DNA of 64,000 nucleotides. It comes from Chamaea fasciata. Its lineage: Eukaryota > Chordata > Aves > Passeriformes > Sylviidae. Every line of letters begins with the position of its first letter. Positions within the stretch are counted from its first letter, which is position 1. Of the stretch, positions 13,001 through 24,690 are shown one piece after another. The stretch covers positions 14,337,156-14,401,155 of the forward strand of contig JARCOQ010000002.1 of the NCBI GenBank assembly GCA_029207755.1. The letters are read 5' to 3'. Below the pieces are notes generated by a model. That model was not told where the DNA came from and did not search any database. It worked only from the letters and a program-made list of their open reading frames with translations. The translations under genes were made by a program, and so were the position numbers.

Positions 13001-13695
13001 ATTACCACATATCAGCTTGCAAGTCTTGCAATTATCTTTGGCTTTAAAGCCAAAGATAATTTGTTTTAAAGTGATCTTGAATGAACTGCAAGGAGACAAA
13101 CTGCCCTCCTGAAGAAAGATCAAAGTGCTTAGGATGTTGAGCTAGACACTGATTATTTCCCCAGCTGGGAAAAGAAGGAGAAGCCTGTAACATCACCAGT
13201 TCCTGGGACGAGCCAGACTGCTAGGACAAGTAGAAAGGATAGGAAGGCAGCTAAAGGTTTTTATTAGAGGTGAATGCAAACACTGTCACCTCTGCGGCAG
13301 CTTTTCTGTACAAAGTTACCAAGGCTTGCTTTTTTTAAGGATCAGTTTCAAGTAAAAAAGTTATACCAACATTTATGTTCTATTTTGCCACTACTAGAAT
13401 CATGCCAATAAATATCTAAAAACAGGAGCCTGGTTTGAATTTGTATTATTTGCTGCTATATTGTCTTCTAGATGATAGAAAAGCTCTGATTCCTTGAATG
13501 AGGTGCTTTAGATGTCACTTGAGTTCTGATGGTTTTGGTCTTTACAGGAACTGCTTGTTGCCATGCTCTTCAAGTTGGAGTAGTATATGGAATGAATTTA
13601 GATTTTCTTGCCATATCTTTCTCATTGCATCTCAAATGATCTGTTTCCAAATCACCTAAGTGTCAAATTTTCTGCATGTCCTCATTCAAGACTAT
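10086..13695. other. No gene; unique sequence
   Basis: No supported gene. An (AT)n tract lies near 11010-11026, and a 32-bp perfect palindrome at 13030-13061 is listed separately. Short open frames are not convincing. Confidence 0.5.
13030..13061. repeat. 32-bp perfect palindrome
   Basis: The left half aattatctttggcttt (13030-13045) is followed directly by its exact reverse complement up to 13061, with no spacer. The centre is TTTAAA. Confidence 0.95.
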
Positions 13696-13699
13696 AGAG

Positions 13700-13995
13700 G
13701 CTGGGTAATTGTAAAAGCAAAGTCCTTTATTGCATTAAAATCAGTCCCAGGAAGGCATTGGTGTTACAGTTCATGCCAGTATGTAGAAAGCCTTCTGGCA
13801 TAAAGTCCCCACATTCCAAGCAGGAGCGGCAACATCTTATTGGTAGTAGCAGCAACATTAGCAGTGACAGCACCCGTAATCTTGTGTTCTGTGAGTGCAC
13901 TAGCATCCTCAAAGTAGTGCATTTTGTTCTACTTTTAGCCAATCAGGTAAAAACATGGTGTTTCTGCAGTCTTGCTGAAGCTATCCTAAGCTAAG
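13700..13995 (-). mobile_element. Possible LTR fragment
   Basis: On the minus strand the left end reads as a polyadenylation region (TGCAATAAAGGACTTTGC), and the rest resembles diverged avian LTR sequence. I see no clear ends and no TSD, so this is a weak call. Confidence 0.3.
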
Positions 13996-15854
13996 ATTGA
14001 TGTGCAAAAGCAATTACAATTTCTTACACAAATTCTACATATATAGCTCTATCTGTTTCATCTAGGAATGCTTAGCAAGGCTGCATTGTTTTTATGTCTA
14101 GAGCTTAATTTACTTTGCAAAAGGCAATGCCATTGATCTTTAAACTAGGTTTTAGGTCCTTTTCTTACTAATTCAGTCTCTTATTTGCTTAAGGCACTTT
14201 TAAAATTCTCTACTTTTTTGAAACTAAATTTGCATTTCTACCTCATGTCTTTGTAGATTTATGTATTTTAGTTTCTCTGAAGGTTCTAATTCAGCCCTCA
14301 CATTTCTGGACATCCCTGGTGGATGGGGCCCAGAGGGATTTTGCATCCTGACACCTAAGCAAGGATGAAAAGGATGAAAGCTCCCCATGATACACTTGCC
14401 AGATAACTAAGTGTAGGCTCGGTATGGAGGTAAATTTCATCTCCTCTGTTGTGCAAAAGACAAAGTAAAATATGTGACTGTTTTTTTCTTCTTGTTGAGC
14501 CTCTGCAAAAAGACTGGCTTGTTTGTTTCCAAGTTGGAAATCATAGCTTTGAATCATCAGGCAGCAACAAATAAGAAGACAACCTAAATTGCCATGAGAC
14601 TAATTTGCATCGAACTGATAGTTAAATATTTAGAGATAACTCCTTTGACAACAAGGAAGAGCCCTCACATGGAATACATCACATAGACAAAGAAAGAAGC
14701 CCATTCTGCTGGAACTCAGTCTGTGTAATTAACACCCGCCCTGCTGAGATGCCCAGTTCCTTAACTTGCAAGAGATTCTTAGATTAACCTCAATTAATAT
14801 ATTCACAAGCCCCTCTTTTAAAGATAAACTTTGCAATAAAACCAAAATGAAACAAAACAAACAAAAAAAGCAACACCAAAACAACAACAAAATTCCGCCA
14901 AACAGTGTTAGATTAGAGTGTCTTCATTCCTCTTATAGATATTCAAATGATACAGCTTCACTGATTTATAACATTTACTTTGGTTTGACTTAGAAAGATT
15001 GTTCTCACAGATCAATTCTTTCAACTGACAAAATGTAATGAAATGTACTGCTTAGTCCACAGCCAACATATTCTATAATACATTTATTCTGCACTTACAC
15101 GTAATTTACTACCCTGGACAGCCCTGCTCATCTGTAGCTGTTTTGTTTTGACACAGAATATAATTTTGTTTTCTTCTTAAAATAAACTTGTGTGTTTTCA
15201 ACAAGGTGACAGTTGTTTCAGCAGCCTTTCATTTCTAAGCATTATGTTTTAATCGGTGGGCATTCAGAGACTGATCTGTATTACACCAGTCAGGACATAC
15301 ATATAAGTAGTAAAATTATTTAATACCATGCCTGGCATCTTACCCCATATCATGGTGTTTATTTACAAACAAGACTTTATAATAGAAGAATTTACACCAA
15401 GTATTTTCTTTGTACTTAAAAGAAAATACTACAAGCAAGCTGCCTTTTTTGATGGAAGGTCCGTTATTTTTCCCATTGGGGATTGGGTGCTCACTGGCAC
15501 GTGTGATCACTGAAATATAGTTAATTGTTTTGTTTTCAGTTGCTGACTGAAATACCCACATGAGAACTGACTTAAAGGTCACTTGCCTCTCTACATGTAG
15601 TTGCAGTTGGAAATAAGGACATTCTGATCAAGATATTTTGTTCTTTAAATTGTTTTCTGCTGCCTTTTATAAGAAGGGACTGGCCTGATGCATAGTTCAG
15701 CTCTAGAGATCTCTTCCTCTTGGTCTGCCTGACTGGCTCCTGGAAACCTAGCCCTGAGTCCCTCTGTTGCCTGACCTAAATTCCAACAGTGCTTGAGTCA
15801 AGTATTCCATACTATCTTAGCTCCTCTAAGGACCAGAGCAAACCTTTGGAAAAT
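13996..15854. other. No recognisable gene
   Basis: Unique AT-rich DNA with only chance open frames. Nothing else supported. Confidence 0.5.
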
Positions 15855-16165
15855 TATGGTGGTGTGATTTGACACTGGCCCAATGCCAGGCACCCATGAG
15901 AGTTACTCGCTCACCCTCGCCTGCCGCAGCTGGAAAGAGGAGGGGGAAAAAAAAAAAAAAAAAAAGAATGTTTCATGAGTGAGAAACACTTCAAGGGCAA
16001 AACAGACTCAACTTAAGTTGCAAAGTGAATTTAATACTAACTGAATCAGAGGACGATAATGAGAAGTAAAATAAGCCCTTAAAACACTTTTTTCCCCCAG
16101 CTCCTCCCTCCTTCCTGCTTGCAATGCAGGGAGACAGGGCATGCAGGTTTTGGTCAGTTCATCAC

Positions 16166-16523
16166 TGTCATGGCCATAGCTGGTCTGAGGCTTTACAGAT
16201 AAATCTGGCCACAATAAGAAATCCAATTCAGCTAGCCTAATTCATTATAGAAAAGAAGTAAAGAAGTCCCTGGGTGAACGATGATAGGTTGGATTTGAAC
16301 TCAAACAGGGGACCTCTGCCAATCCCATTCAGTCCCGAATGCAAACATCTAACTGGCTAGTGAGCTAGGTGGTGGTGGGACTCCATCCATTCAGTTGTTC
16401 AGATGTGGGAATTTTGAACCCCCTATAAAAGAAGGCATCCATAATAAATCTTGGTTTTTTGTCACATTACCTTCAGTGAGTCCAGTCGAGTGCCTGTCTC
16501 CAAACCGCAAGCAAAATGTAATA
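16166..16523 (+). mobile_element. Short LTR E1 nested in LTR F
   Basis: Begins tgtcatggccatagctgg and is flanked by catcac on both sides (16160-16165 and 16524-16529), a perfect 6-bp TSD. It has a TATA box tataaaag at 16424-16431 and a polyadenylation signal aataaa at 16443-16448, close together as in short class II retroviral LTRs. Its 3' end reads ...gtaata rather than ...CA, probably a mutation. Confidence 0.75.
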
Positions 16524-16602
16524 CATCACCGAGATTTTCTTCTGCTGCTCTGGGAAAGGAGTCCGTCCCATGTGAGACCGTGGGGTCCTTCCCATGGGAG
16601 AC

Positions 16603-16938
16603 TGTGATGGACATAGCTGGACTCTATCTGCACAGATGATTTGGCTTAACAGATACCAGCTTGACCAGCCTAGCTTGAAGTAAAGAAATCCCTAGACACG
16701 ACAATGATAGGTCAGATTCAAACTCAGACGGAGGACCTCAGCCAATGCCTTTGAAGCACAAATACACTCATATCATTGGCCAGTGAGCTACACAGAGTTA
16801 AGACCCTTGACCAATCATGTCTGTAAGCACAGGAAATTTGAAAGTCCTATAAAAGGAGCTGTCGAACAATTAAGAGTGACTGTTGCTGCATGATTTCAGT
16901 GTGTTAATGTCATGTCCCTGCCTCCATCAACAGCAACA
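16603..16938 (+). mobile_element. Short LTR E2 nested in LTR F
   Basis: Begins tgtgatggacatagctgg and ends caacagcaaca, with ggagac on both sides (16597-16602 and 16939-16944), a perfect 6-bp TSD. A TATA box tataaaag lies at 16848-16855. It aligns with E1 through most of its length, so this is a second copy of the same family that entered the same host LTR separately, 73 host bases downstream of the first. Confidence 0.82.
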
Positions 16939-17631
16939 GGAGACAGTTCTCTGTGAACTTCTCTGGCATGGGTTCACTTTCATAAGCAGCAGCCATACCG
17001 CACCTGCTGCAATGGGAATTCCCCCCATTGGCAAACAGTCCTCCCAAAACTGCTGTGACATGGGTCTCTCTTTCCACAGAGTGTAGTTCTCCAAGTGCAG
17101 GCTGCTCCAGCCTGGAAACAGGGCCCCTCACTCTTCTCTGGGTCTCCCACTAGATGACAGCCTCCTCCAGGCATTCACCCGCTCCAGCACGGGCACCTTC
17201 CCCAAGGGCTGCAAGTGGATATCTGCATCCCCCATGGATCCCCAGGGGCTGCAGGGGCACAGCTGCTTCACCATGGTCATCACCATGGCCTGCAGAGGAA
17301 TCTTGGCTCCAGTGCCTGGAGCACCTCCTCCGCCTCCTTCTCCACTCACCATGGTGTCTCCATGTTTTTTCCCTCACATGTTCTCACCTCCTCCACTTCT
17401 CTGAGTAGAGGCAAACACTTTGTGGCCTTGTTTTAATTTTCTTCTTAAATATGTCATCACGGAAGTGTTGTCAACATCTCTCATTGTCCCAGTTTTGGCC
17501 AGCAGCATGTCCATCTTCAGAGGCATCGGGGGTTGGCTCTGCCAGACATGGTGGGAAACTTCCAGCAGCTTCTCACAGGAGACATCTTTGTGGCTACAAG
17601 AAAAAAGGCTGTGCCAAATCAATACATATGG

Positions 17632-18765
17632 CCACTAAGATCTTTTCTAAGCTGAAAACTTTTGGACATGCATCTAAAAAATCCAACATCATGTTTATTG
17701 AAATCACCCTTTCATGGTTTCATAATTCAGATGTATTGTGTAACCATTCAATTCACCCAAAATGTGACATGGAGTCACAAGGATCTGATTTTATTTGTAC
17801 CAAGCAAATAAAGCATCTGAAGAACTGGATAAGTGCCTCACTTTCCTGAAATTCAGTTAGCATAATTCAAGAACACAAAAAAGAAAAATTAACTGCATGA
17901 AAATAGGGCTAATTAACAGTCCTTGCATATAATTAGACCTGCTTAGATCTGGCCTAGCAGAGCTCTCATTGACAAATTTCAAGAAGTGATTTTTGCAAGA
18001 TTTACTCAATCTATAAATCTGACTGTTCCTAGTAGTAAGATAATGGAATATTTGATGTAGTTGGATAGTACCATAGGATGGTGGTGAGAAGAACTATTTC
18101 AGATCTAATTTATAAAGAGAAAATGTTTGCCAGTAATGTGCCATTTCAAACAATAGTCTCAGCTCTAGTTCTCTCTTTTAAAGAGTTGTTATCTTGTGTG
18201 GGAATATGCTCCAGAGTCTGCAAAGGGTGAACTTGCATTTGCTGTGTTTCCCAGACCAGGAGAGAAAGTGAGCATGGAAAGATCTCAGGAAAGAAAATAG
18301 TCATGCACTGATGGTACAAACTTCCATTTTATTCAGTATCTACACAGGCACCTCTAGTCTCTCCTTCTGAATAGAATAGGTGTGACTCACACATTATCAG
18401 GAGTTTCAGAACAGTGCCTTCTGACACATACCTTTTTCAAGGCCTGCAAAAGCAGTCATTTTTTCCCAAACTTCTGCATTTTGTAAAGGGAACACGGGCT
18501 GATAATTGACAAAAATTTAGCTCATTATAAAGTGGAAGGAGAACGAATGATTGTGGGAGAAGTAGACTGGCTAGATGCTTCCTCAGATGCCTCAGACATT
18601 GAGCTTTATTGTGCTCATGTCTGTCCATCTTTCCTAAATGCTACTTCTCAGTTGTAACTTCCCAGTTGCTGATAGCAAAAATGCAACAAAGCTTAAAAAA
18701 AATCAGTCTTCAGGCCTAGGGCCAGCTTTTCCCAGTGTTTTTACACTTTGAAGGCTTTTGCTAAT
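17632..18765. other. No recognisable feature
   Basis: Unique AT-rich DNA; no supported gene or repeat. Confidence 0.5.
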
Positions 18766-19282
18766 TGTAGTGGTTTGAAAGCAAAACAAATTAAAGGCTC
18801 CAAGTCAGATACAATTTAATAGGAAAAAGGGAAAGAAAGTAAAATAAAATAGATGCAATTATACAAAAGACCACTGACAGAGTCAGAATACAACCTGAGC
18901 GTAGTGATGGAAGCAGTCCAGATGAGGCAGTCTTCCTGAAGCAGTGATCCTGTAGAAAGGTCTGGTAGCTCGGGTCCTCTGGGAATCCAGTGGGTTAGCG
19001 CCCCTCTGGTGTTCAGAGTCTCAGCTTATATCCAGGCTGGAATGCTTGGTTCTTCCCTCTGGGCAGAGCATCTCACAATGGGATTGTGAGTCATGTGATA
19101 AGGCCTGATGGGCCCATTAACAGGAGGTAGCCCAGGAGGGGGTTATCTGTGAGCTGTGTAGCAAAGGTGCTGATGGGCCCATTAACAGAAGATAAGCCAG
19201 AGTGGATGAGGCAGGGAGCACTGCCTCACCTGGTTTCAACAGTTCATGAAGATGGTGATAGAATAGACTTCAACCCTGGACA
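18766..19282 (-). mobile_element. Solo LTR B1
   Basis: In plus-strand reading it opens tgtagtggtttgaaagc and closes caaccctggaca, so the LTR itself runs on the minus strand from TGTCCAGGG to CCACTACA. It is nearly the same as B2, B3 and B4. The TATA box is GGATATAAGC (minus, near 19024-19033). Two copies of gatgggcccattaacag lie at 19108-19124 and 19172-19188. Unlike its sister copies it has no TSD: ctaat on the left, gccct on the right. Confidence 0.88.
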
Positions 19283-21074
19283 GCCCTCCTTTCATAAGTG
19301 TATGCTGAGAGGCATGAGAGAACTGACACAATGCAGACCTGTACAGCACAGTCAGGACATGAACCAGCCTTCAAATGCCATGCCAGCAAACCAAGAAGTT
19401 CCTGGGCCTGTGCCTGCACCAGCTCTGTGGAGCTGCTGGTTGCAGCACACAGCCCACTCTACAAAAACACCAACATGCATCAGCAACTGAATGGGAATCT
19501 GCATGCTCATATTGGCTCATTGCTGCCTTGCAACCTCCAGGTTAAGTCATTAGCATTTCTCCCAGGGAGAGGAGAGAAAGTTAAATACCGGGGGTCATTC
19601 CTATCTTAGGCCAGGAATTTCAAATGGGCAATAGGGATTATTTTCTTTTTAATGTACATTTTCAAATTTGAAGGTAGGCATGGGAGAATATGTATTGGGG
19701 CCACAAAAGATTTCCTTCTTGAGCTCATTTAGTGATAACAGTGCTATGCAGCTCTCACTGATAGATTCTATGTACAAAAGACATTTAAAATGTCTTTAGA
19801 GTGTGCCAACATAATGCTACGCCATATCCTAGATTTTACAGCCTAAAATTACAAGCAGACTTCTCAAAAATAAATGGGAGCATGAGACAAAAGGCAGAGT
19901 AAGCCAGAAGAAAGAACACTGTCCAAAAAAATCCCAGAAAAGCAATTAATTATACCATGGGACTTAAGCATCATGGCCCCATGAAATGAAAAAGTTCAAT
20001 TGATTTCCTTTCAGCTCCACTAGTGGGCGCCTTTATCAAATGCCTTTGAAAGTAAGACCTCCTGCTGAAATTTATATATTAAGCAGGGGGGGAAAACATT
20101 CTATTGTCAGGGTTGTTGCAAGGATGTAATCAAAGGTTTAACATCCCAACTCACAGACACCAAGCAACTTGGAAAAAATTCACCATAGTTAATAGTTGTT
20201 ATTTTTCTTTTCTAATAGAAGGTTGAATATTACTTTAAAGCTCAATGACATCAAGGGTAGATAACATTAAAGCAAATTACCGTTCTTCTAACTACTCATT
20301 TTCCTCATCATTGTGATAAAGTAATAATTGCCTGGTGATTGCTTATTGTAAAGGTGAGCTTTTGTTTCTTAAAATTTTCGTCTTTAGGTCACTTTCCTGA
20401 CAAGCAGATTCATTTACAACATGAACCATGAACCTGAGCCAACTGTTTCTTTTCAGTTGTATTGAAAATTAATAGAAGAGTAACAGAAGGAATAATGCTG
20501 GAGGAGGAAATTTCTGTAGGCATCAGGTATTTTGGGAAGCTACCACATTACCTAAATGAATGGCTGCCATCATCCATCTCTGCTCAAATACAGGACACCA
20601 TGTAATCAGTGAGAAAGAAAATTATCTGCTTGATTAGCTGATTAAGATCCACCATTCCAGAGAGGGAAAACATTTACCAAAGGTTTCCTGTTCCTGAAAA
20701 TTGCTGGGTTTATATTTTCAGTATTAAGTCATTTTGGGAAATATATACAGAGTTAGCACATCATATTTATTTCCATTTACCCTTTACATTGGCTGACATG
20801 GACTTACTGTGTAGGCAGAATAGACAAGATAGAACAAAATCTTAGTTTCTATGACGTATTGTTATTATTGTATTCAATTATTATTGTATAGTTTATTATT
20901 ATATATTATATGTAATATGTTTTTCTATTTGTTGTATTAGTGTACAGCTATTATATTATTAGAAATTGTATGTATTGTACTTTTATATTTATTTTATTTA
21001 CTATTATTTTGTAATATGATTATTATATCTTAGTTTAGATTAGATATTAGGAAAAAAAATTCTTATGTGAGCAT
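19283..21074. other. No gene; AT-rich block at right
   Basis: No convincing coding sequence. Positions about 20860-21010 are nearly all A and T with loose TTATTA periodicity. Confidence 0.5.
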
Positions 21075-21258
21075 GGTAATGCACTGGTACTGGTTTCCCA
21101 GAGAAGCTGTGGATGCCCCATCCTTGGAAGTGTTCAAGGCCAAGTTGTACGAGGCTTGGACCAACTTGATCTAGCGGCAGGCACCTCCTCATGGCAGCAT
21201 GTTGGAATTAGATGATCTTTAAGGTCTCTTCTAATCCAAGCCATTCCACGATTCTATG
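21075..21258 (+). mobile_element. CR1 LINE 3' fragment
   Basis: Shows the CR1 3' end in sense orientation: ctggtttcccagagaagctg, then tccttggaagtgttcaaggc, then ttggaattagatgatcttta, closing in the tail gattctatga. It is 5'-truncated, as is usual for CR1. Confidence 0.9.
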
Positions 21259-24154
21259 AAAAAATATGAACAGTATTTTCCATATGCAAAATGCTGATAG
21301 TGTATGATTGTTTATAATTCTGGGGGTTTTTGCCAAAGGCTAAAGGAAAGAAGAAGGTGAGAGAAAGCACACACACAAAAGGTTTTCCTTTAGGAGGGCA
21401 TATGTGATGGGAACAAAAAATTGTAGCTGCATCCAGCAAAAATCTAAAAATACCTGCAGGTGCAGTGTAAAATAAGTTGAAAAGAAAAACATACACACAC
21501 ACACACACACACATATATATACACTGCTACATGCAATATATTCTTTGACTTAGCAGGAAATCTGCTCAACAGGAACAAATTTTGGGAACTACAAGCTGAC
21601 ATGAGATAGATATTACTTATTTACCCACTGAATCAGAAGTATTTGCCTGCTGTGGAAGAGTCTTCCGTAGGCACAGACAAAGATGTCCCAGACAAAGGCA
21701 CGTGTTTGGGCTCAGGTCCCAACTCACCTGGACTTCCAGCAGCCTCAGGGCTGCTGTACCCACACCCAGCTGTCCCAGGCTTTCCAGGCCAGCAGCATTG
21801 CTGGCATGCCACTGTTTGGTGGGGAGGCTGTGAGTGGTTTAGAACTAGGAGTTGTCCTGAATTGTCCTTCCTGGCCTAATGTGTCCTTCTGCAGGTGTGG
21901 ACCATGCTGAGGAGGAACTCTGAACTGTGCTGATGGCTGCAGCCCTCAGAGCTGCTCTGTGCTGCCTGGTTGCAGCCCGAGCAACCTTGCCCTAGAGCAG
22001 GCACCAAGCCACAGTGCAGGCACAAGTGTCACAGCAAACACCGCTGTGTGTTCCCTGTGCCCTCTCTCTGGTACATTTTCTTCTACAGATTTTGTTTTTT
22101 ACTTAATGTAAATCTTGTAGGACTTTACTTCTAGCTGTCCTTTTGACGGTAGTGGACCATTAACTAACTGGGGATAAAACTGAAAGCATAAATCTCTCTC
22201 CTTTAGGGAATTAGAAAGCAGGTTTAGGATGCTGGCCATGAAAGGCAAGAGTTCACTGTAATCTGGCAAGACCTGATTAACTGTCCCTGCCAGGCATACC
22301 CACCTGTGCCAGGGGAAGAACAAGAAATCACAAGTTGAGGTTTGTGTTGCAGAAATGTTTGCCAAGGGAAAGCCTTTAGTTCTGATGTTGAGCTTGTTTG
22401 CCACGATCTTCCCTGCAAGACTGGCAGTCTGCGCTGCTAAGTAGTTATCTCCAGAGACTGATGCTGTCTCTGATTGGAAGTTGGGTGTTTTTATCTTTTT
22501 TGAGACAGGGTGAGATGAGAAGAGCAAGAGCTTTGCTCATATCAAAGGTGAGGGAGAAAAAAGCACAAGGTGTCTCTGCCCCAGGGGAGTGCCCAGACTG
22601 CTCCCAGCCAGGCAGTGGGATGAGATGATGAGGCAGCTCTGCAGGTTGGTGTGTACCAAGTCCAGTGTCCAGTCCTTTCCCTGAGGTCTCCAGTAATGTA
22701 GAAGGGCTCTGCTATGTGTCTGTGGGAGTGAGTTTGCTGATTACTTCATTCACTAGACCTTGAGGTCAGTGCCTATGATTAAAAGAGTAAATTGCCTTCT
22801 TCTTGCAGGAATGACTCTATTTTCAACGTCTCCCTGGCCATTAATCAAACATCTTCTTTTGAAAGCAGTTTTAATTAAAAGTAAGTTATCATTGAAGCCA
22901 GGGTCACCAAGTCAGAGTGGGATGTCTTCAGAGACCTCACCGGGCTCTGCTGTGGTGAATGGAGTGGTTCATGTTTATGCAGCCCCCACCCCCCAGCCTT
23001 CTCTCCATTCCTGGTGGGTTATGAGTACTCTTTTCTAAGTGTCAAGTTGAATATTTTAAACACTGTTTAAAATCTATAGGCAAATTTTCAGAAGAGTTCA
23101 GTCATCTCTTGGTGCTGAGGGTGTCTCTGTGCCCACACTGCTGTGCTTTGAGGTCAGAATCAAAGGGTTGAGTGAAAGACTTAAAATGTCAAAGTTCATC
23201 ATCAAAGTTAGATATTTTGTCTTTGGTTTAGTATGTTTGCAAGTTCATTTCCTGCTTTTACTATCACATCTCTCAAGTCCCCGTGGTCGTGTCCAGGAGG
23301 TGGCAGTGGAAGAGCATCCATCACTCCACAAACACGGGGCTCTGAGAGCTCCCAGTTCACCATGGGCACAATCAAGGACTGCTGTACATCACAGCAAAGC
23401 AAACAGCTGCAGTTTAGGGTGTTTTCAGAGGTACCTCCTATCTGTGATGCCCCTAGTGCCAGAAACTGTGGCTCCATAGTTAATAACCTAGAAATGTGCA
23501 AGGAAACTTCTTCACTTGAAAGCCAGAAGGAAAAAAGCTCTTCTGCATGTCATTGCAAAGAATTGGATTTCAAGACAGTTTTAATAATTTTAATTACTCA
23601 AATTAATAAAACATCTGCATATCAAATCCACTGCAACTAACACAAAAACATACAGGATTCTCACAGTGAAGCAAACTAAACACAATTGTGCCAACTTCAT
23701 GTTATAAGTTCATATTTTTTAATGAGCCTGTAGCCTCCTTTTTAACTGCCTTCATGCTGGGATAACTGCCTCCATGGAAATGCACAAGGAGGTATTAGAG
23801 AACTAGAAAGTTTCACAGTGCCTGAGCCTGATGCATTTCACCCCAGGATGCTGCAGTAGTATATGACAGAATTAATGTCAGAACCACTTGGGGTTATTTT
23901 AGGGAAGTCACGGGGTGTAAAATAAGCATCAGAAAACGTGTGGTCCTCGGAATCCCTACAATGACCAGGGACTGCAGAAGGGTACTGAGTCACATATGAA
24001 GGGACAAGCCTGAGTGACAGAGATTGACCACACTGGGAAACTCCTCCTTCAACAGATTATTCAGGATGTTACTTTTGCCAACTCCACAAAAGTCTTCAGC
24101 CATCATCATGGGCTTCAAGCCACCATCATGGGCAGCCTGAGGAACGACCTCACT
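21259..24154. other. No clear gene; mixed composition
   Basis: An (AC)n/(AT)n microsatellite lies near 21492-21520. The stretches 21640-22080 and 22550-22700 are richer in G+C than their surroundings but have no clean reading frame with splice borders. An exon-like segment at 22810-22881 is discussed under findings. The open frame at 23233-23640 (135 codons) resembles nothing I know. Confidence 0.4.
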
Positions 24155-24158
24155 AGGA

Positions 24159-24690
24159 CATAGAACCATAGAATAAACTGACATGGAAGGGACCCACAAA
24201 GATCATAAAAGTCCAATTCCTGGCTCTGCACAGGACACCCCAACAATCCCACCATGTGCCTGAGAGCGTTGTCCAAACACTTCTTGAGCTCTGGTAGCCT
24301 TAGGGCTGTGACCATTCCCTGGGGAGCCTGTTCCAGTACCTGATCACCCTGTTGTGGAAGAACCCTTTCCTAATATCAAACTTAAACCTTCTCTGACACT
24401 AGTTCAAGCCATTGCCTTAGATCCTGTCACTGGTTACCACAGAGCAGAGAGTCTGACACTCGATTTCCCCTCATAAGCAAGAAGTTGTAACTGCAATGAG
24501 GTCTCCATCAGTCTTCTCTTCTCCAGGCTGAACTGACCAAGTGACCTCAGCCACTTCTCTTACAGCTTCCCCTTAAGGCCCTTCACCAACTTCATAACTG
24601 TCCTTTGGATGGTCTCTAATAGCTTTGTATCTTTTTTATATTGCGGTGCCCAAAATTGGGTAGGATGATAATCAGTGTTATGGAAGATAC
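24159..24690 (-). mobile_element. CR1 LINE 3' fragment
   Basis: The left end reads atagaaccatagaataaact, the reversed CR1 tail, and is followed by the expected minus-strand order: the tccaattcctggctctgcac block, a ctggggagcctgttccagta block, and tcttctccaggctgaactga. It is one of the longer CR1 pieces here. Confidence 0.9.

Larger units (their letters stand above)
15860..17626 (-). mobile_element. LTR F, split by two nested LTRs
   Basis: Identical 5-bp flanks tatgg (15855-15859 and 17627-17631) bracket this LTR. On the minus strand it starts TGTATTGATTTGGCACAG and ends near 15860. The host sequence is in three pieces: about 15860-16165, 16530-16602 and 16945-17626. Between them lie E1 and E2 in the opposite orientation. 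Without these it is about 1.06 kb. The left part holds an A run of 19 bases (about 15947-15965). The 17150-17400 part is G+C-rich, so the open frames there are shadows. Confidence 0.8.

Noticed and set aside
16166..16938. tRNA-like A- and B-box motifs on the minus strand of LTRs E1 and E2
   Set aside because: A gagttcaaatcc-type B box and a tagctcactagcc-type A box occur at tRNA-like spacing in E1, but the T stem does not pair in either copy, and both lie inside LTRs with TATA boxes and duplications. I see no tRNA gene or SINE.
22099..22527. 142-codon minus-strand open frame in G+C-richer DNA
   Set aside because: Two other frames of the same stretch are also open, and none shows a known motif or splice borders.
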